From Pantoea cypripedii (GTDB lineage Bacteria; Pseudomonadota; Gammaproteobacteria; Enterobacterales; Enterobacteriaceae), in contig NZ_CP024768.1 in NCBI RefSeq assembly GCF_011395035.1, positions 798,603 to 862,602 on the forward strand: DNA of 64,000 bases. Reading direction: 5' to 3'. Numbering within the stretch: the first letter of the stretch is position 1; each line of letters begins with the position of its first letter. Position numbers and translations under genes: made by a program. Positions 18,125 through 26,967 of the stretch are shown one piece after another. The notes under the pieces are model-generated. The model made no database searches. It worked only from the letters and a program-made list of their open reading frames with translations, and was not told the origin of the DNA.

Positions 18125-19282
18125 ATGGCCACCTATCATCTCGATGCGCGCCTGGCTCAGGATATTGTTGCCCGCACCATGAAAATTATTGACAGCAATG
18201 TCAACGTGATGGATGCCCGTGGCCGCATTATTGGCAGTGGTGACCGTGAGCGTATTGGCGAATTGCACGAAGGTGCGTTGCTGGTGCTGTCGCAGGGCAG
18301 GGTGGTGGACATTGATGAGGCTGTTGCCAGACATCTGCATGGCGTCCGCCCTGGTATTAATCTGCCGTTGCGTATTGATGGTGAAATCGTCGGCGTGATC
18401 GGCCTGACCGGGCAGCCGGTCGCACTACGTCATTACGGCGAGCTGGTTTGCATGACAGCTGAAATGATGCTGGAACAGGCACGTTTGCTGCATATGCTGG
18501 CGCAGGACAGCCGTCTGCGTGAAGAACTGGTGCTAAACCTGGTGCGGAGCGAAAGCCTGTCACCGGCGTTGAGTGAATGGGCGCAGCGGCTGGGTATCGA
18601 CCTCAATCAGCCACGCGTTGTGGCGGTGGTGGAGGTCGATAGCGGCCAGCTGGGCGTAGATAGCGCCATGTCGGAATTACAGCAACTGCAAACCCTGCTG
18701 ACCACGCCTGAGCGCGATAACCTGATCGCCATTGTGTCGCTGACCGAAATGGTGGTGTTGAAGCCCGCGCTGAATACGCATGGCCGCTACGATCAGGACG
18801 ATCACCGTCGCCGGGTGGAACAACTGCTGCACCGGATGAAAGAGAGCGGTCATCTGCGGATGCGCATTGCGTTGGGCAACTACTTCACCGGGCCGGGCAG
18901 CATCGCGCGATCCTATCGTACTGCCCGCACCACCATGATGGTGGGCAAGCAGCGTATGCCGGAGCAGCGTAGCTATTTTTATCAGGATTTGGTGCTGCCG
19001 GTGCTGCTCGATAGTTTACGTGGCGGCTGGCAGGCGAATGAGCTGGCCCGGCCGCTGGCGAAATTAAAAAATATGGATAACAACGGTTTGCTGCGTCGGA
19101 CCCTGATCGCCTGGTTCACGCATAATGTGCAGCCGAGCGCTACGGCGCGTGCGTTGTTTATCCACCGCAATACGCTGGAATACCGTTTGAACCGTATCTC
19201 GGAATTGACCGGCCTGGATTTGGGTAACTTTGACGATCGCCTGCTGCTGTATGTGGCACTGCAACTGGATGAGCAGACCTGA
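18125..19282 (+). CDS. cdaR: Carbohydrate diacid regulator CdaR
   Basis: Transcription activator that in E. coli responds to D-glycerate and turns on glucarate/galactarate genes. It has an N-terminal sugar diacid recognition domain (about 5-135, NVMDARGRIIGSGDRERIGELHEGA), a GGDEF-like middle, and a C-terminal PucR-type helix-turn-helix (about 325-380, ALFIHRNTLEYRLNRISELTGLDL). The length of 385 equals E. coli. I chose the ATG at 18125, with GGAG upstream, over a TTG one codon earlier. Its TGA overlaps the ATG of the alginate-lyase-family gene. No glucarate or galactarate genes are visible here. Confidence 0.93.
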   Translation: MATYHLDARLAQDIVARTMKIIDSNVNVMDARGRIIGSGDRERIGELHEGALLVLSQGRVVDIDEAVARHLHGVRPGINLPLRIDGEIVGVIGLTGQPVALRHYGELVCMTAEMMLEQARLLHMLAQDSRLREELVLNLVRSESLSPALSEWAQRLGIDLNQPRVVAVVEVDSGQLGVDSAMSELQQLQTLLTTPERDNLIAIVSLTEMVVLKPALNTHGRYDQDDHRRRVEQLLHRMKESGHLRMRIALGNYFTGPGSIARSYRTARTTMMVGKQRMPEQRSYFYQDLVLPVLLDSLRGGWQANELARPLAKLKNMDNNGLLRRTLIAWFTHNVQPSATARALFIHRNTLEYRLNRISELTGLDLGNFDDRLLLYVALQLDEQT

Positions 19283-20538
19283 TGAGGCTGGCAGGGCTAC
19301 TGGCATCACTACTGTGGTTGTACAGTGGTGTGGGTATGGCGACTGAGCTGGCTTTTCTCTCCCTGACCGACTTACAGCAGGTCAGGCAACAGCTGGCCCA
19401 GCATACTGCGCCAGCACCAACCCGCGCAGCGTGGCAGCAATTGCAGCGGGAAGCGCAGCAGGCGCTGAAGCATCCTGACCCGAGCGTCACCGATAAAGGG
19501 CTGCTGCCACCGAGCGGTTCAAAGCATGATTATCTCAGTCTGAGCGCCTATTGGTGGCCAGACGATACCCACCCGGCAGGTCTGCCCTGGCAGCGGCGCG
19601 ATGGGGTGGTCAATCCAGCCAGCAAAAATGATCAAAGCGATGGTGTCCGGCTGGCGCGTTTTACCGCCGATTTGCAGGTATTGACCCTCGCCTGTTACTT
19701 CTCGGGCGAGCAGCGTTATGCCGATAAAGCGCAGGCGATGGTGCGGCATTGGTTCATTGATGCCGCCAGTCGCATGAATCCTAATCTCAATTTTGCCCAG
19801 GGCGTGCCAGGTGTGGCGGAGGGGCGTCATACCGGGGTGCTTGATGGGCGTTATTTCGCTACCCGGGTGGTAGATGCGCTGACGCTATTGCGCAGTGCGC
19901 CGGGCTGGCGACGCACGGATGAGCAGGGCGTGCAGCAATGGTTTCACGCGTATCTGCACTGGCTGCAACAGAGCCCGCTGGCGCAGCAAGAGGCCGCAGC
20001 AGCTAACAACCACGGCAGCTGGTACTGTACGCAGGTGGCGGGCATTGCCTGGTATCTTGGCGATCGCACGACGGTGCAGGCGATGGTGGCATTGGCGCGC
20101 AGTAAGATCGATCAACAGATTCGTGCTGATGGTACGCAACCGGCTGAACTGGCGCGCACGCGATCCTTTCATTACAGCTTTTTTAACCTGCAGGCACTCA
20201 GCAACCTTGCCCAACTGGCGCAACGAAGCGGCACCGGCGATCTCTGGCATTACCAGAACCCGCAGGGCGGATCGTTGCTCACAGCGCTGGCAGCCATGGC
20301 ACCTTACAGCGATCCGGCGAAAGCCTGGCCATGGAAAAACCGTGATCGCGTCAGCCAACGGCTGATTCCTTTATTATCGCTGGCGGATAACAGCTTGCAG
20401 CAATCACGCTGGCAGCAGCGCATTGCTCAGGCTGACTGGACAGCATCGACAGTTTCTGAACGTGGCGCGGTACAACAGGCACAGCGCGATACCTGGCTGT
20501 TTTCACTGCCTTATGCGCAGAAAAAAGGCCAGCATTAG
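19282..20538 (+). CDS. Alginate-lyase-family (PL5-like) secreted protein
   Basis: A probable periplasmic polysaccharide lyase of the alginate lyase family (alpha/alpha-barrel). The signal peptide covers about 1-20 (LLASLLWLYSGVGMA/TE). Family hallmarks are YLSLSAYWWPD, ANNHGSWY with Asn242-Asn243-His244 at the expected catalytic site, and the arginine/tyrosine segment RTRSFHYSFFNLQAL. It starts on the stop codon of cdaR (TGATG), so both are translated from one message. Such genes are common in non-alginate-makers, and the true substrate may be another uronate-containing glycan. Family assignment is good; substrate is open. Confidence 0.8.
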   Translation: MRLAGLLASLLWLYSGVGMATELAFLSLTDLQQVRQQLAQHTAPAPTRAAWQQLQREAQQALKHPDPSVTDKGLLPPSGSKHDYLSLSAYWWPDDTHPAGLPWQRRDGVVNPASKNDQSDGVRLARFTADLQVLTLACYFSGEQRYADKAQAMVRHWFIDAASRMNPNLNFAQGVPGVAEGRHTGVLDGRYFATRVVDALTLLRSAPGWRRTDEQGVQQWFHAYLHWLQQSPLAQQEAAAANNHGSWYCTQVAGIAWYLGDRTTVQAMVALARSKIDQQIRADGTQPAELARTRSFHYSFFNLQALSNLAQLAQRSGTGDLWHYQNPQGGSLLTALAAMAPYSDPAKAWPWKNRDRVSQRLIPLLSLADNSLQQSRWQQRIAQADWTASTVSERGAVQQAQRDTWLFSLPYAQKKGQH

Positions 20539-20544
20539 CTGGCC
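20521..20544 (-). terminator. Rho-independent terminator of yaeH
   Basis: Read leftward, GGCCAGC/GCTGGCC (20538-20544 with 20527-20533) with a four-base loop runs into T6 (the A6 at 20521-20526). It overlaps the last codons of the opposing alginate-lyase-family gene, so one element also closes the convergent pair. Confidence 0.85.
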
Positions 20545-20566
20545 TGAGCAGAGCGGGAAGAAAGGA

Positions 20567-20959
20567 TTAACGACCGCTGCGGGTCAGTTTATCGAGGTCA
20601 GATTCGATCTCGGCAATCTTGTTAGATACCACGTTTTCCAGGTGGCGCAGGTCATCAAGGATTTTGCGTTTCAGATCGACTTCAACCTGGTCACGCTGGC
20701 AAATCTGATCCAGCTCATCAATCACATAACGCAGGTTAGGGCTGATTTCCTGAACTTCTTTATATCCCTGGCTGCTGTGGTCGGCCACCACGGTTTTGCG
20801 CTGACGCGGGTATTTGAATTTCACGCTTTTCGCGAAGAATTCACCTTTGTCTTTGCGGAAGTAGATTTTCAGGATGTCGTTATTGGCTTCCTGACGCAGG
20901 CTGTAACGGTCAATGTCGTCAGGGTTGCTGATACCTAAGCTTTTCAGGTTGTCGTACAT
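20567..20959 (-). CDS. yaeH: YaeH family (DUF3461) protein
   Basis: A conserved cytoplasmic protein of 130 residues with no established function. It matches E. coli YaeH (128 residues) along its length: MYDNLKSLGI, DIDRYSLRQEANNDILKIYF, FKYPRQRKTVVAD and the helical C-terminal half LDQICQRDQVEVDLKRKILDDLRHLE. I chose the MYDNL start by homology. The frame is open 16 codons further upstream but nothing there resembles the family or has a good RBS. Confidence 0.9.
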   Translation of the reverse strand: MYDNLKSLGISNPDDIDRYSLRQEANNDILKIYFRKDKGEFFAKSVKFKYPRQRKTVVADHSSQGYKEVQEISPNLRYVIDELDQICQRDQVEVDLKRKILDDLRHLENVVSNKIAEIESDLDKLTRSGR

Positions 20960-21175
20960 AGCTTTATATTCCATCAAAAGTGGGAGAGCGCGCAGGACCA
21001 TCATCATTCAGGATGCAGCTGAAACGCAGCAACCAGCTTAAACAACTGTAGACATAAAAAACCGGGATGAACATTGCGCGGCCTGAGTTAACTGGCGCGG
21101 ATTATGACCTGTTTGAAAAACAAACGCACTTGTTAATTCGCGGTGAGAAACAGGTTGTCAGGTGGGATGTGTAAA

Positions 21176-21206
21176 GAAAAAATTACGGGCCTGAATACAG
21201 GCCCGT
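21176..21206 (-). terminator. Rho-independent terminator of dapD
   Basis: Read leftward, ACGGGCCTG/CAGGCCCGT (9 bases each, 4-base loop, 21185-21206) is followed by AATTTTTTC, 30 bases beyond the dapD stop. Confidence 0.92.
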
Positions 21207-21235
21207 CGGATAAGTTTATTTAAGGCAAATTCGCC

Positions 21236-22060
21236 TTAGTCGATGGTGCGCAGCAGCTCATTAATGCCGACTTTGCCACGGGTTTTCGCATCAACTTTCT
21301 TCACGATAACCGCGCAGTACAGGCTGTAGCTGCCATCTTTAGAAGGCAGGTTACCTGAGACCACCACAGAACCCGCTGGTACACGGCCATAATGAACTTC
21401 GCCGGTTTCGCGGTCATAAATTTTGGTGCTTTGGCCGATGTAGACGCCCATGGAGATCACGGAACCTTCTTCAACGATCACGCCTTCTACGATTTCTGAA
21501 CGCGCGCCGATAAAGCAGTTGTCTTCGATGATCGTCGGGTTAGCCTGCAATGGCTCCAGTACGCCACCGATGCCGACACCGCCAGACAGGTGAACGTTTT
21601 TACCGATCTGCGCACAGGAACCCACGGTTGCCCAGGTGTCGACCATGCTGCCTTCATCAACGTAAGCGCCGATGTTAACGTAAGACGGCATCAGCACGGT
21701 GTTACGTGCAATAAATGCACCCTGGCGAACCGCTGCCGGAGGAACAACGCGGAAGCCTTCTTTTTTGAAGCGCGCTTCGTCCCAGTTGGCGAATTTCATC
21801 GGTACTTTGTCGTAGAAACGGGTTTCTGCGCCTTCCATGACCTGGTTGTCGTTGATGCGGAACGACAGCAGCACTGCTTTCTTCAGCCACTGATGCGTTA
21901 CCCACTCACCGTTGATCTTTTCAGAAACGCGCAGTTCACCGCTGTCCAGCAGACCGATGACCTGGTTGATGGCTTCACGAGTGGCGCTGTCCACGCTGGC
22001 TGGCGTGATGTCAGCGCGACGCTCAAAGGCAGATTCAATAACGCTCTGTAACTGTTGCAT
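21236..22060 (-). CDS. dapD: Tetrahydrodipicolinate N-succinyltransferase
   Basis: Cytosolic enzyme adding succinyl from succinyl-CoA to tetrahydrodipicolinate, in the succinylase route to meso-diaminopimelate and lysine. After an N-terminal alpha domain (1-100) come the left-handed beta-helix hexapeptide repeats (about 105-230: NTVLMPSYVNIGAYVDEGSMVDTWATVGS, IGKNVHLSGGVGIGG). The length of 274 equals E. coli. It has its own terminator and lies downstream of glnD with a REP-type element between them. Confidence 0.97.
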   Translation of the reverse strand: MQQLQSVIESAFERRADITPASVDSATREAINQVIGLLDSGELRVSEKINGEWVTHQWLKKAVLLSFRINDNQVMEGAETRFYDKVPMKFANWDEARFKKEGFRVVPPAAVRQGAFIARNTVLMPSYVNIGAYVDEGSMVDTWATVGSCAQIGKNVHLSGGVGIGGVLEPLQANPTIIEDNCFIGARSEIVEGVIVEEGSVISMGVYIGQSTKIYDRETGEVHYGRVPAGSVVVSGNLPSKDGSYSLYCAVIVKKVDAKTRGKVGINELLRTID

Positions 22061-22110
22061 GATAATTTCCTGAGTCTGTCATACTAAATTGATTGTTTAA
22101 GGCACATTCC

Positions 22111-22187
22111 GTAGCGGCGCGATTTATCGCGCGGGTTTAACAAACCCTGAAAATGCCTGAAAACAGCGCGATAAATCGCGCCGCTAC
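22111..22187. repeat. REP/BIME-like inverted repeat pair between glnD and dapD
   Basis: Two perfectly inverted 22-base arms (22111-22132 and 22166-22187), starting GTAGCGGCGCG and ending CGCGCCGCTAC, are separated by 33 bases. Each arm is itself a near-palindrome (GCGCGAT..ATCGCGC), the usual build of a REP hairpin pair. Its placement between two genes of the same direction fits a BIME. I believe this type is common in Pantoea/Erwinia genomes, but that is from memory. No second copy was noticed in this window. Confidence 0.8.
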
Positions 22188-22223
22188 AAATCCGTGCAAG
22201 CACGAGTAATAAATCGATTGCGG

Positions 22224-24884
22224 TCACACTTTATCGTTTGGATTAAGGGCCTCTGTCAACCGTTGTTGCAATACATTGCGCATTTCGGCATCAAGCGCGC
22301 GTCGCTCGCTGTTCGCCAGGATGAAAAGATCCTCAACCCGCTCACCAATTGTACTGATACGTGCGCCATGCAGCGACACACCTAAATCGGCAAAAACCTC
22401 TCCCACCCGCGCCAGCAGACCCGGTTGATCGAGTGCGATCAATTCCAGATAGCTGCGGCGATCGGTATGGGTCGGCAGGAAGCTGACTTCGGTATCCACG
22501 CTGAAGTGCTTCAGACGTGATGACTGACGACGCACGCGCGGTGGTACCCACTGCGTTTGGGTGATCGCCTGTTCCAGCGCCTGGATGATCATCGGGTGAC
22601 GATCGGCGGCAAGCGGGTTGCCATCCGGCTCCAGCACGATAAAGGTATCCATTGCCATGCCGTCGCGGCTGGTAAAGATTTGCGCGTCGTGCACGCTAAG
22701 GTTGCGCCGATCCAGCTCGCCCGCCACCGTAGCGAACAGGTAAGGACGGTCCGGGCTCCAGATAAAAATTTCGGTGCCGCCACGGGTGGCCTGCGGGCTG
22801 ACCAGCACCAGCGGTTTGCTTAAATCATGGTTAATCAGATGACGCGCATGCCATGCCAGCTGATTAGGGGTGTGCCGCAGGAAATAGTCAGAACGGCAGC
22901 GGCTCCAGATATGCTGCAACCGTTCTTCGTCGAGATTTTCCATGCGCAGCAGGGCCAGCGCCTGCAACCGATGATGGCGCACGCGCTCGCGCAGGTCCGG
23001 GCTGTTTTCCATACCGCGGCGCAGCTGTTTTTCCGTGGCAAAAAACAGTTCACGCAGCAGGCTCTGCTTCCAGCTGTTCCACAGGCTTTCGTTGGTGGCG
23101 CAAATATCCGAAACCGTTAAGCACACCAGATAACGCAGGCGGTTTTCGTTCTGCATCACCTCAGCAAATTGCTGAATGACGGTGGGGTCCTGAATATCAC
23201 GACGCTGTGCCGTGACCGACATCAACAGATGGTGGCGTACCAGCCAGGCAACCAGTTGGGTTTCGCGTGAGTTGAGACCATGCAATTCGGCAAAATCCAG
23301 CGCATCCTGCGCCCCAAGAATAGAATGATCGCCGCCGCGGCCTTTGGCGATGTCATGCAGCAGTGCTGCCATCAGCAGCAACTCCGGTTGCGGCAGACGT
23401 GGCCAGAGTTCAACGCACATGGGATGCATCGGACGCGTGGCTTCGTCGGCAAAGCTCTCCAGCTTCTGCAATACACGGATGGTGTGCTCATCCACCGTGT
23501 AGGCATGGAACAGGTCAAACTGCATCTGGCCGACGATATTGCCCCACAGCGGTGTATAGGCCCACAGCACGCTATGGCGATGCATCGGCAACAGCGCGCG
23601 TTTCACGGCCCCGGGGTGGCGCAGAATCGCCATAAATGTCTGGCGCGCTTCCGGAATCTGGCACAACGGCTGTTTCAGATGGCGGCGTGAATAACGTAGC
23701 TGGCGCAACGTGGTGGAATAGATGCCTTTAATGTCTTCGTTGCGTACCATCACGTAAAACATACGCATAATCGATTGTGGCTCACGATCGAACAACGTTG
23801 GGTCGCGCAGGTCGATCAAATCGCCTCGTAGCTGGAAATCGTCATCAATGCTACGCGGCTTTTCGGTTGAGGAAAGCCCAAGAATGGCTTCATCAAACAG
23901 TTGCAGCAGCATCTGATTCAGCTCACCAATCCGTCGCGTGACGCGGAAAAAGTCCTTCATCATGCGCTCAACGGGTTCATTCCCTTCGCCGAGATAGTTG
24001 AGGCGCTGCGCAACGTTTAACTGGCGATCAAACAACAGCCGGTTATCGTAGCGCGTTAACGTCAGATGCAGGGCAAAGCGGATGCGCCAGAGAAATTCCT
24101 GGCATTCATTCAGCTCGTTGCGTTCTGCCTCGGTGAGAAAGCCGAAACCGACCATCTCATCCAGGGTCGTGGCCCCGAAATGGCGGCGCGCTACCCATTG
24201 CAGCGTGTGAATATCGCGCAGGCCACCTGGGCTGCTTTTAATATCCGGCTCCAGGTTGTAGCTGGTGCCGTGATAGCGCTTATGGCGCTCCTGTTGTTCT
24301 TCAATTTTGGCGGCAAAAAATTGCGCCGAGGGCCAGAAGCCATCACTGAAAATGTTCTTTTGCAGTTCGAGAAACAGCGCCACGTCACCCGTCAGCATGC
24401 GCGACTCAATCAGGTTGGTGGCCACGGTCAGATCCGACAGCCCTTCCAGCAGGCACTCTTCCAGCGTACGGACACTATGGCCGACTTCCAGTTTGAGATC
24501 CCACATCAGCGTCAGCAGTTGGCTGGTACGCTGTGCCGCCTGCTCATCCAGTGGGCGACGGCTGAGGATCAGTACATCGATGTCGGATAGCGGATGCAAT
24601 TCGCCACGGCCATAACCACCGACCGCCAGCAGGGCGATCTCTTTCATCTGATCAAAGCCAAAGAAGCGCCATAAGCGGCGCAACAGCCGATCGATAAACA
24701 GCGTGCGTACATCAATCAGCGATTCAACATCGGTCCCGGCATCAAAAGCCACGCCCATATGCTGCTGAAATTGTTCGAGATAGAGTTTGAGGTTCTCGCG
24801 GGTTAAGGCTTCATCGGGCCAGTCGGCAGGGGAATCGGTCAGGCCCTTGTGTACTGCTTCGGTCACGCTACCACTCATCGACAT
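22224..24884 (-). CDS. glnD: Bifunctional uridylyltransferase/uridylyl-removing enzyme GlnD
   Basis: Nitrogen sensor that uridylylates PII proteins when glutamine is low and removes UMP when it is high. The order is nucleotidyltransferase (GGYGRGELHPLSDIDVLI, catalytic aspartates DID), a helical linker, an HD hydrolase domain (LLMAALLHDIAKGRGGDHS), and two C-terminal ACT domains (starting near FIWSPDRPYLFATVAGELD and YLELIALDQPGLLARVGEVF). The ATG at 24884 (886 residues; E. coli 890) is preceded by GAG. A GTG at 24917 is in frame but lies in the map terminator. An ATG two codons downstream is an equal alternative. Confidence 0.94.
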   Translation of the reverse strand: MSMSGSVTEAVHKGLTDSPADWPDEALTRENLKLYLEQFQQHMGVAFDAGTDVESLIDVRTLFIDRLLRRLWRFFGFDQMKEIALLAVGGYGRGELHPLSDIDVLILSRRPLDEQAAQRTSQLLTLMWDLKLEVGHSVRTLEECLLEGLSDLTVATNLIESRMLTGDVALFLELQKNIFSDGFWPSAQFFAAKIEEQQERHKRYHGTSYNLEPDIKSSPGGLRDIHTLQWVARRHFGATTLDEMVGFGFLTEAERNELNECQEFLWRIRFALHLTLTRYDNRLLFDRQLNVAQRLNYLGEGNEPVERMMKDFFRVTRRIGELNQMLLQLFDEAILGLSSTEKPRSIDDDFQLRGDLIDLRDPTLFDREPQSIMRMFYVMVRNEDIKGIYSTTLRQLRYSRRHLKQPLCQIPEARQTFMAILRHPGAVKRALLPMHRHSVLWAYTPLWGNIVGQMQFDLFHAYTVDEHTIRVLQKLESFADEATRPMHPMCVELWPRLPQPELLLMAALLHDIAKGRGGDHSILGAQDALDFAELHGLNSRETQLVAWLVRHHLLMSVTAQRRDIQDPTVIQQFAEVMQNENRLRYLVCLTVSDICATNESLWNSWKQSLLRELFFATEKQLRRGMENSPDLRERVRHHRLQALALLRMENLDEERLQHIWSRCRSDYFLRHTPNQLAWHARHLINHDLSKPLVLVSPQATRGGTEIFIWSPDRPYLFATVAGELDRRNLSVHDAQIFTSRDGMAMDTFIVLEPDGNPLAADRHPMIIQALEQAITQTQWVPPRVRRQSSRLKHFSVDTEVSFLPTHTDRRSYLELIALDQPGLLARVGEVFADLGVSLHGARISTIGERVEDLFILANSERRALDAEMRNVLQQRLTEALNPNDKV

Positions 24885-24903
24885 CGTCTCGTCTGCACGC
24901 CAT

Positions 24904-24926
24904 AAAAAAGCCGACACTAAGTCGGC
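24904..24926 (-). terminator. Rho-independent terminator between map and glnD
   Basis: Read leftward, GCCGAC/GTCGGC (6 bases, 5-base loop) leads into T6. It follows the map stop by about 20 bases and lies just upstream of the glnD start, so glnD needs its own promoter or read-through. Confidence 0.85.
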
Positions 24927-24948
24927 GAGGTCATTATTAGAAAGAGAT

Positions 24949-25743
24949 TTACGCTACGTTTTCCAGCACCGCTGGAATGGTGTCGTCTTCACGCAGGGTC
25001 AGAATCTCACAGCCGTTCTCCGTCACCACAATAGTATGCTCATACTGCGCGGACAAGCTGCGATCTTTGGTTTTTACGGTCCAGCCATCCTTCATGGTAC
25101 GGATGCGGTAATCACCGGCGTTAACCATTGGCTCGACAGTAAAGGTCATGCCAGCCTGCAATACCACGCCACTGTCATCGGCATCGTAATGCAGCACCTG
25201 GGGTTCCTCATGGAAACCTTTACCAATGCCGTGGCCGCAATATTCACGCACCACGGAGAAATCCTGCGCTTCAACATACTTCTGAATCGCACGGCCCAGC
25301 TCGCGCAGGCGAATGCCTGGTTTTACCAGACGCAGCGCCAGATACAGGCTTTCCTGCGTGACCCGGCACAGACGCTCCCCCTGAATGGTTGGCTTGCCAA
25401 CAATGAACATTTTCGAGGTGTCGCCGTGATATTCATCTTTGATCACCGTGACATCAATGTTGACGACATCGCCATCTTTCAGCAGACGGTCATCGCTGGG
25501 AATACCGTGGCACACCACTTCATTGATTGAGATGCACACCGATTTCGGGAAACCGTGGTAGCCAAGACAGGCAGAAATGGCCTGCTGCTTTTGGGTGATG
25601 TGCTCGTGGCAGAGGCGGTCCAGTTCACCGGTAGAGATACCCGGCACGACGTGCGGTGCAATCATTTCCAGCACCTCAGCGGCCAGACGGCCCGCAACAC
25701 GCATTTTTTCGATTTCTTCAGGGGTTTTGATTGAAATTGCCAT
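24949..25743 (-). CDS. map: Methionine aminopeptidase, type I
   Basis: Essential dinuclear-metal peptidase removing the initiator methionine from nascent proteins. It has the pita-bread fold with metal ligands in NIDVTVIKDEYHGDTSKMF (two Asp), HGIGKGFHEEPQVLHY (His), FTVEPMV (Glu) and QYEHTIVVTENG (Glu). The length of 264 equals E. coli. It is divergent from rpsB, as in E. coli, across 315 bases that carry the rpsB promoter and leader. Confidence 0.97.
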   Translation of the reverse strand: MAISIKTPEEIEKMRVAGRLAAEVLEMIAPHVVPGISTGELDRLCHEHITQKQQAISACLGYHGFPKSVCISINEVVCHGIPSDDRLLKDGDVVNIDVTVIKDEYHGDTSKMFIVGKPTIQGERLCRVTQESLYLALRLVKPGIRLRELGRAIQKYVEAQDFSVVREYCGHGIGKGFHEEPQVLHYDADDSGVVLQAGMTFTVEPMVNAGDYRIRTMKDGWTVKTKDRSLSAQYEHTIVVTENGCEILTLREDDTIPAVLENVA

Positions 25744-25862
25744 TAAATTAATCCGCGGCTGTCGAAAATTTCGACGATAATTGAATTCTGTGCAGTCATG
25801 TTAGCAGCAGCGATTTAGGCTGCCAAATCGGGAAGTGGTAAGCCTTTTCCCACTAACTACTA

Positions 25863-25892
25863 TTGGCGTATTCCTGCGCATTATGGTATAAA
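25863..25892 (+). promoter_or_regulatory. rpsB-tsf promoter
   Basis: TTGGCG (25863-25868), 18 bases, then TATAAA (25887-25892). The GC-rich discriminator just downstream (GCGCGCC) is typical of promoters under stringent control, which fits ribosomal protein genes. Confidence 0.65.
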
Positions 25893-26058
25893 GCGCGCCG
25901 ACGATTCTCTGTCAGCCTCAAGGCCGGCAGGAAACGCATAAATCTCATTATGTGTACTAAAACACACATGTATCGACACATACGCCGGGGTGCCTTGTAA
26001 GAGGTCGGTTGTATGGGATACATGGAGGCCCAACCCCAATCAAACTTTAGAGGTAATC
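25893..26058 (+). promoter_or_regulatory. 5' leader of rpsB, probable S2 autoregulation site
   Basis: About 160 bases of untranslated leader precede the S2 gene. In E. coli this leader is the target of feedback by S2. Here it holds an ACACA-rich segment (25953-25981) and an RBS (AGAGGTAATC) right at the start codon. The frame is open from an ATG-like start at 25990, but S2 proteins begin at 26059, so I treat it as leader. Autoregulation is inferred from E. coli. Confidence 0.5.
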
Positions 26059-26784
26059 ATGGCAACTGTTTCCATGCGCGACATGCTCAAGGCTGGTGTT
26101 CACTTCGGTCACCAGACCCGTTACTGGAACCCGAAAATGAAGCCGTTCATCTTCGGTGCGCGTAACAAAGTTCACATCATCAACCTTGAGAAAACTGTAC
26201 CGATGTTCAACGAAGCCCTGGCTGAGCTGAACAAAATTTCTTCCCGTAAAGGTAAGATCCTGTTCGTCGGTACTAAGCGCGCTGCTGCCGAAGCGGTAAA
26301 AGAGTCTGCACTGAGCTGCGACCAGTTCTTCGTTAACCACCGCTGGTTGGGTGGCATGCTGACCAACTGGAAAACCGTTCGTCAGTCAATCAAACGCCTG
26401 AAAGATCTGGAAACTCAGTCTCAGGACGGTACTTTCGACAAACTGACCAAAAAAGAAGCGCTGATGCGCGCTCGTGAACTGGCCAAGCTGGAAAACAGCC
26501 TGGGCGGTATCAAAGATATGGGCGGTCTGCCGGATGCACTGTTCGTTGTTGATGCTGACCACGAGCACATTGCAATCAAAGAAGCAAACAACCTGGGTAT
26601 TCCGGTATTTGCTATCGTTGATACCAACTCTGATCCGGACGGCGTTGATTTCGTTATCCCGGGTAACGACGATGCAATCCGTGCTGTAAGCCTGTACCTG
26701 ACTGCCGTTGCCACTACCGTGCGCGAAGGCCGTTCACAGGATCTGGCTGAGCAAGCTGAAGACGCGTCTTTAGAGAACGCCTGA
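26059..26784 (+). CDS. rpsB: 30S ribosomal protein S2
   Basis: Small-subunit protein at the head-body junction, needed for S1 binding. It is 241 residues, as in E. coli, starting MATVSMRDMLKAGVHFGHQTRYWNP and carrying the family signatures PKMKPFIFGARNKVHIINLEKT and GIPVFAIVDTNSDPDGVDFVIPGNDDA. The RBS AGAGGTAATC decides the start. It is the first gene of rpsB-tsf, and a hairpin in the gap modulates read-through to tsf. Confidence 0.98.
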   Translation: MATVSMRDMLKAGVHFGHQTRYWNPKMKPFIFGARNKVHIINLEKTVPMFNEALAELNKISSRKGKILFVGTKRAAAEAVKESALSCDQFFVNHRWLGGMLTNWKTVRQSIKRLKDLETQSQDGTFDKLTKKEALMRARELAKLENSLGGIKDMGGLPDALFVVDADHEHIAIKEANNLGIPVFAIVDTNSDPDGVDFVIPGNDDAIRAVSLYLTAVATTVREGRSQDLAEQAEDASLENA

Positions 26785-26832
26785 TAAGGTCTGCTCTTTC
26801 ACAGAGCCCTTAGACATCAGATGTAATCTGTT

Positions 26833-26856
26833 AAGGGGGCCGCACAGGCCCCTTTA
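26833..26856 (+). terminator. Terminator/attenuator between rpsB and tsf
   Basis: A GGGGCC/GGCCCC stem (26836-26841, 26847-26852) with a GCACA loop is followed by TTTATTAT. The T tract is broken, so it probably ends only part of the transcripts, as the rpsB-tsf intergenic hairpin does in E. coli. Confidence 0.75.
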
Positions 26857-26967
26857 TTATATCCAAGTTTGTCACGCTGGCCTTTCAGGTGAGCGGGGCA
26901 GAGTAAATTTTCCGCAACAAGTTTCTGGCAGTGTGCAAACACTGAGAAACGAATCGAGGATTCTGGA

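Noticed and set aside
25990..26058. N-terminal extension of S2
   Set aside because: Family proteins start MATVSMRDM at 26059, which has the real RBS; the extension lies in the regulatory leader.
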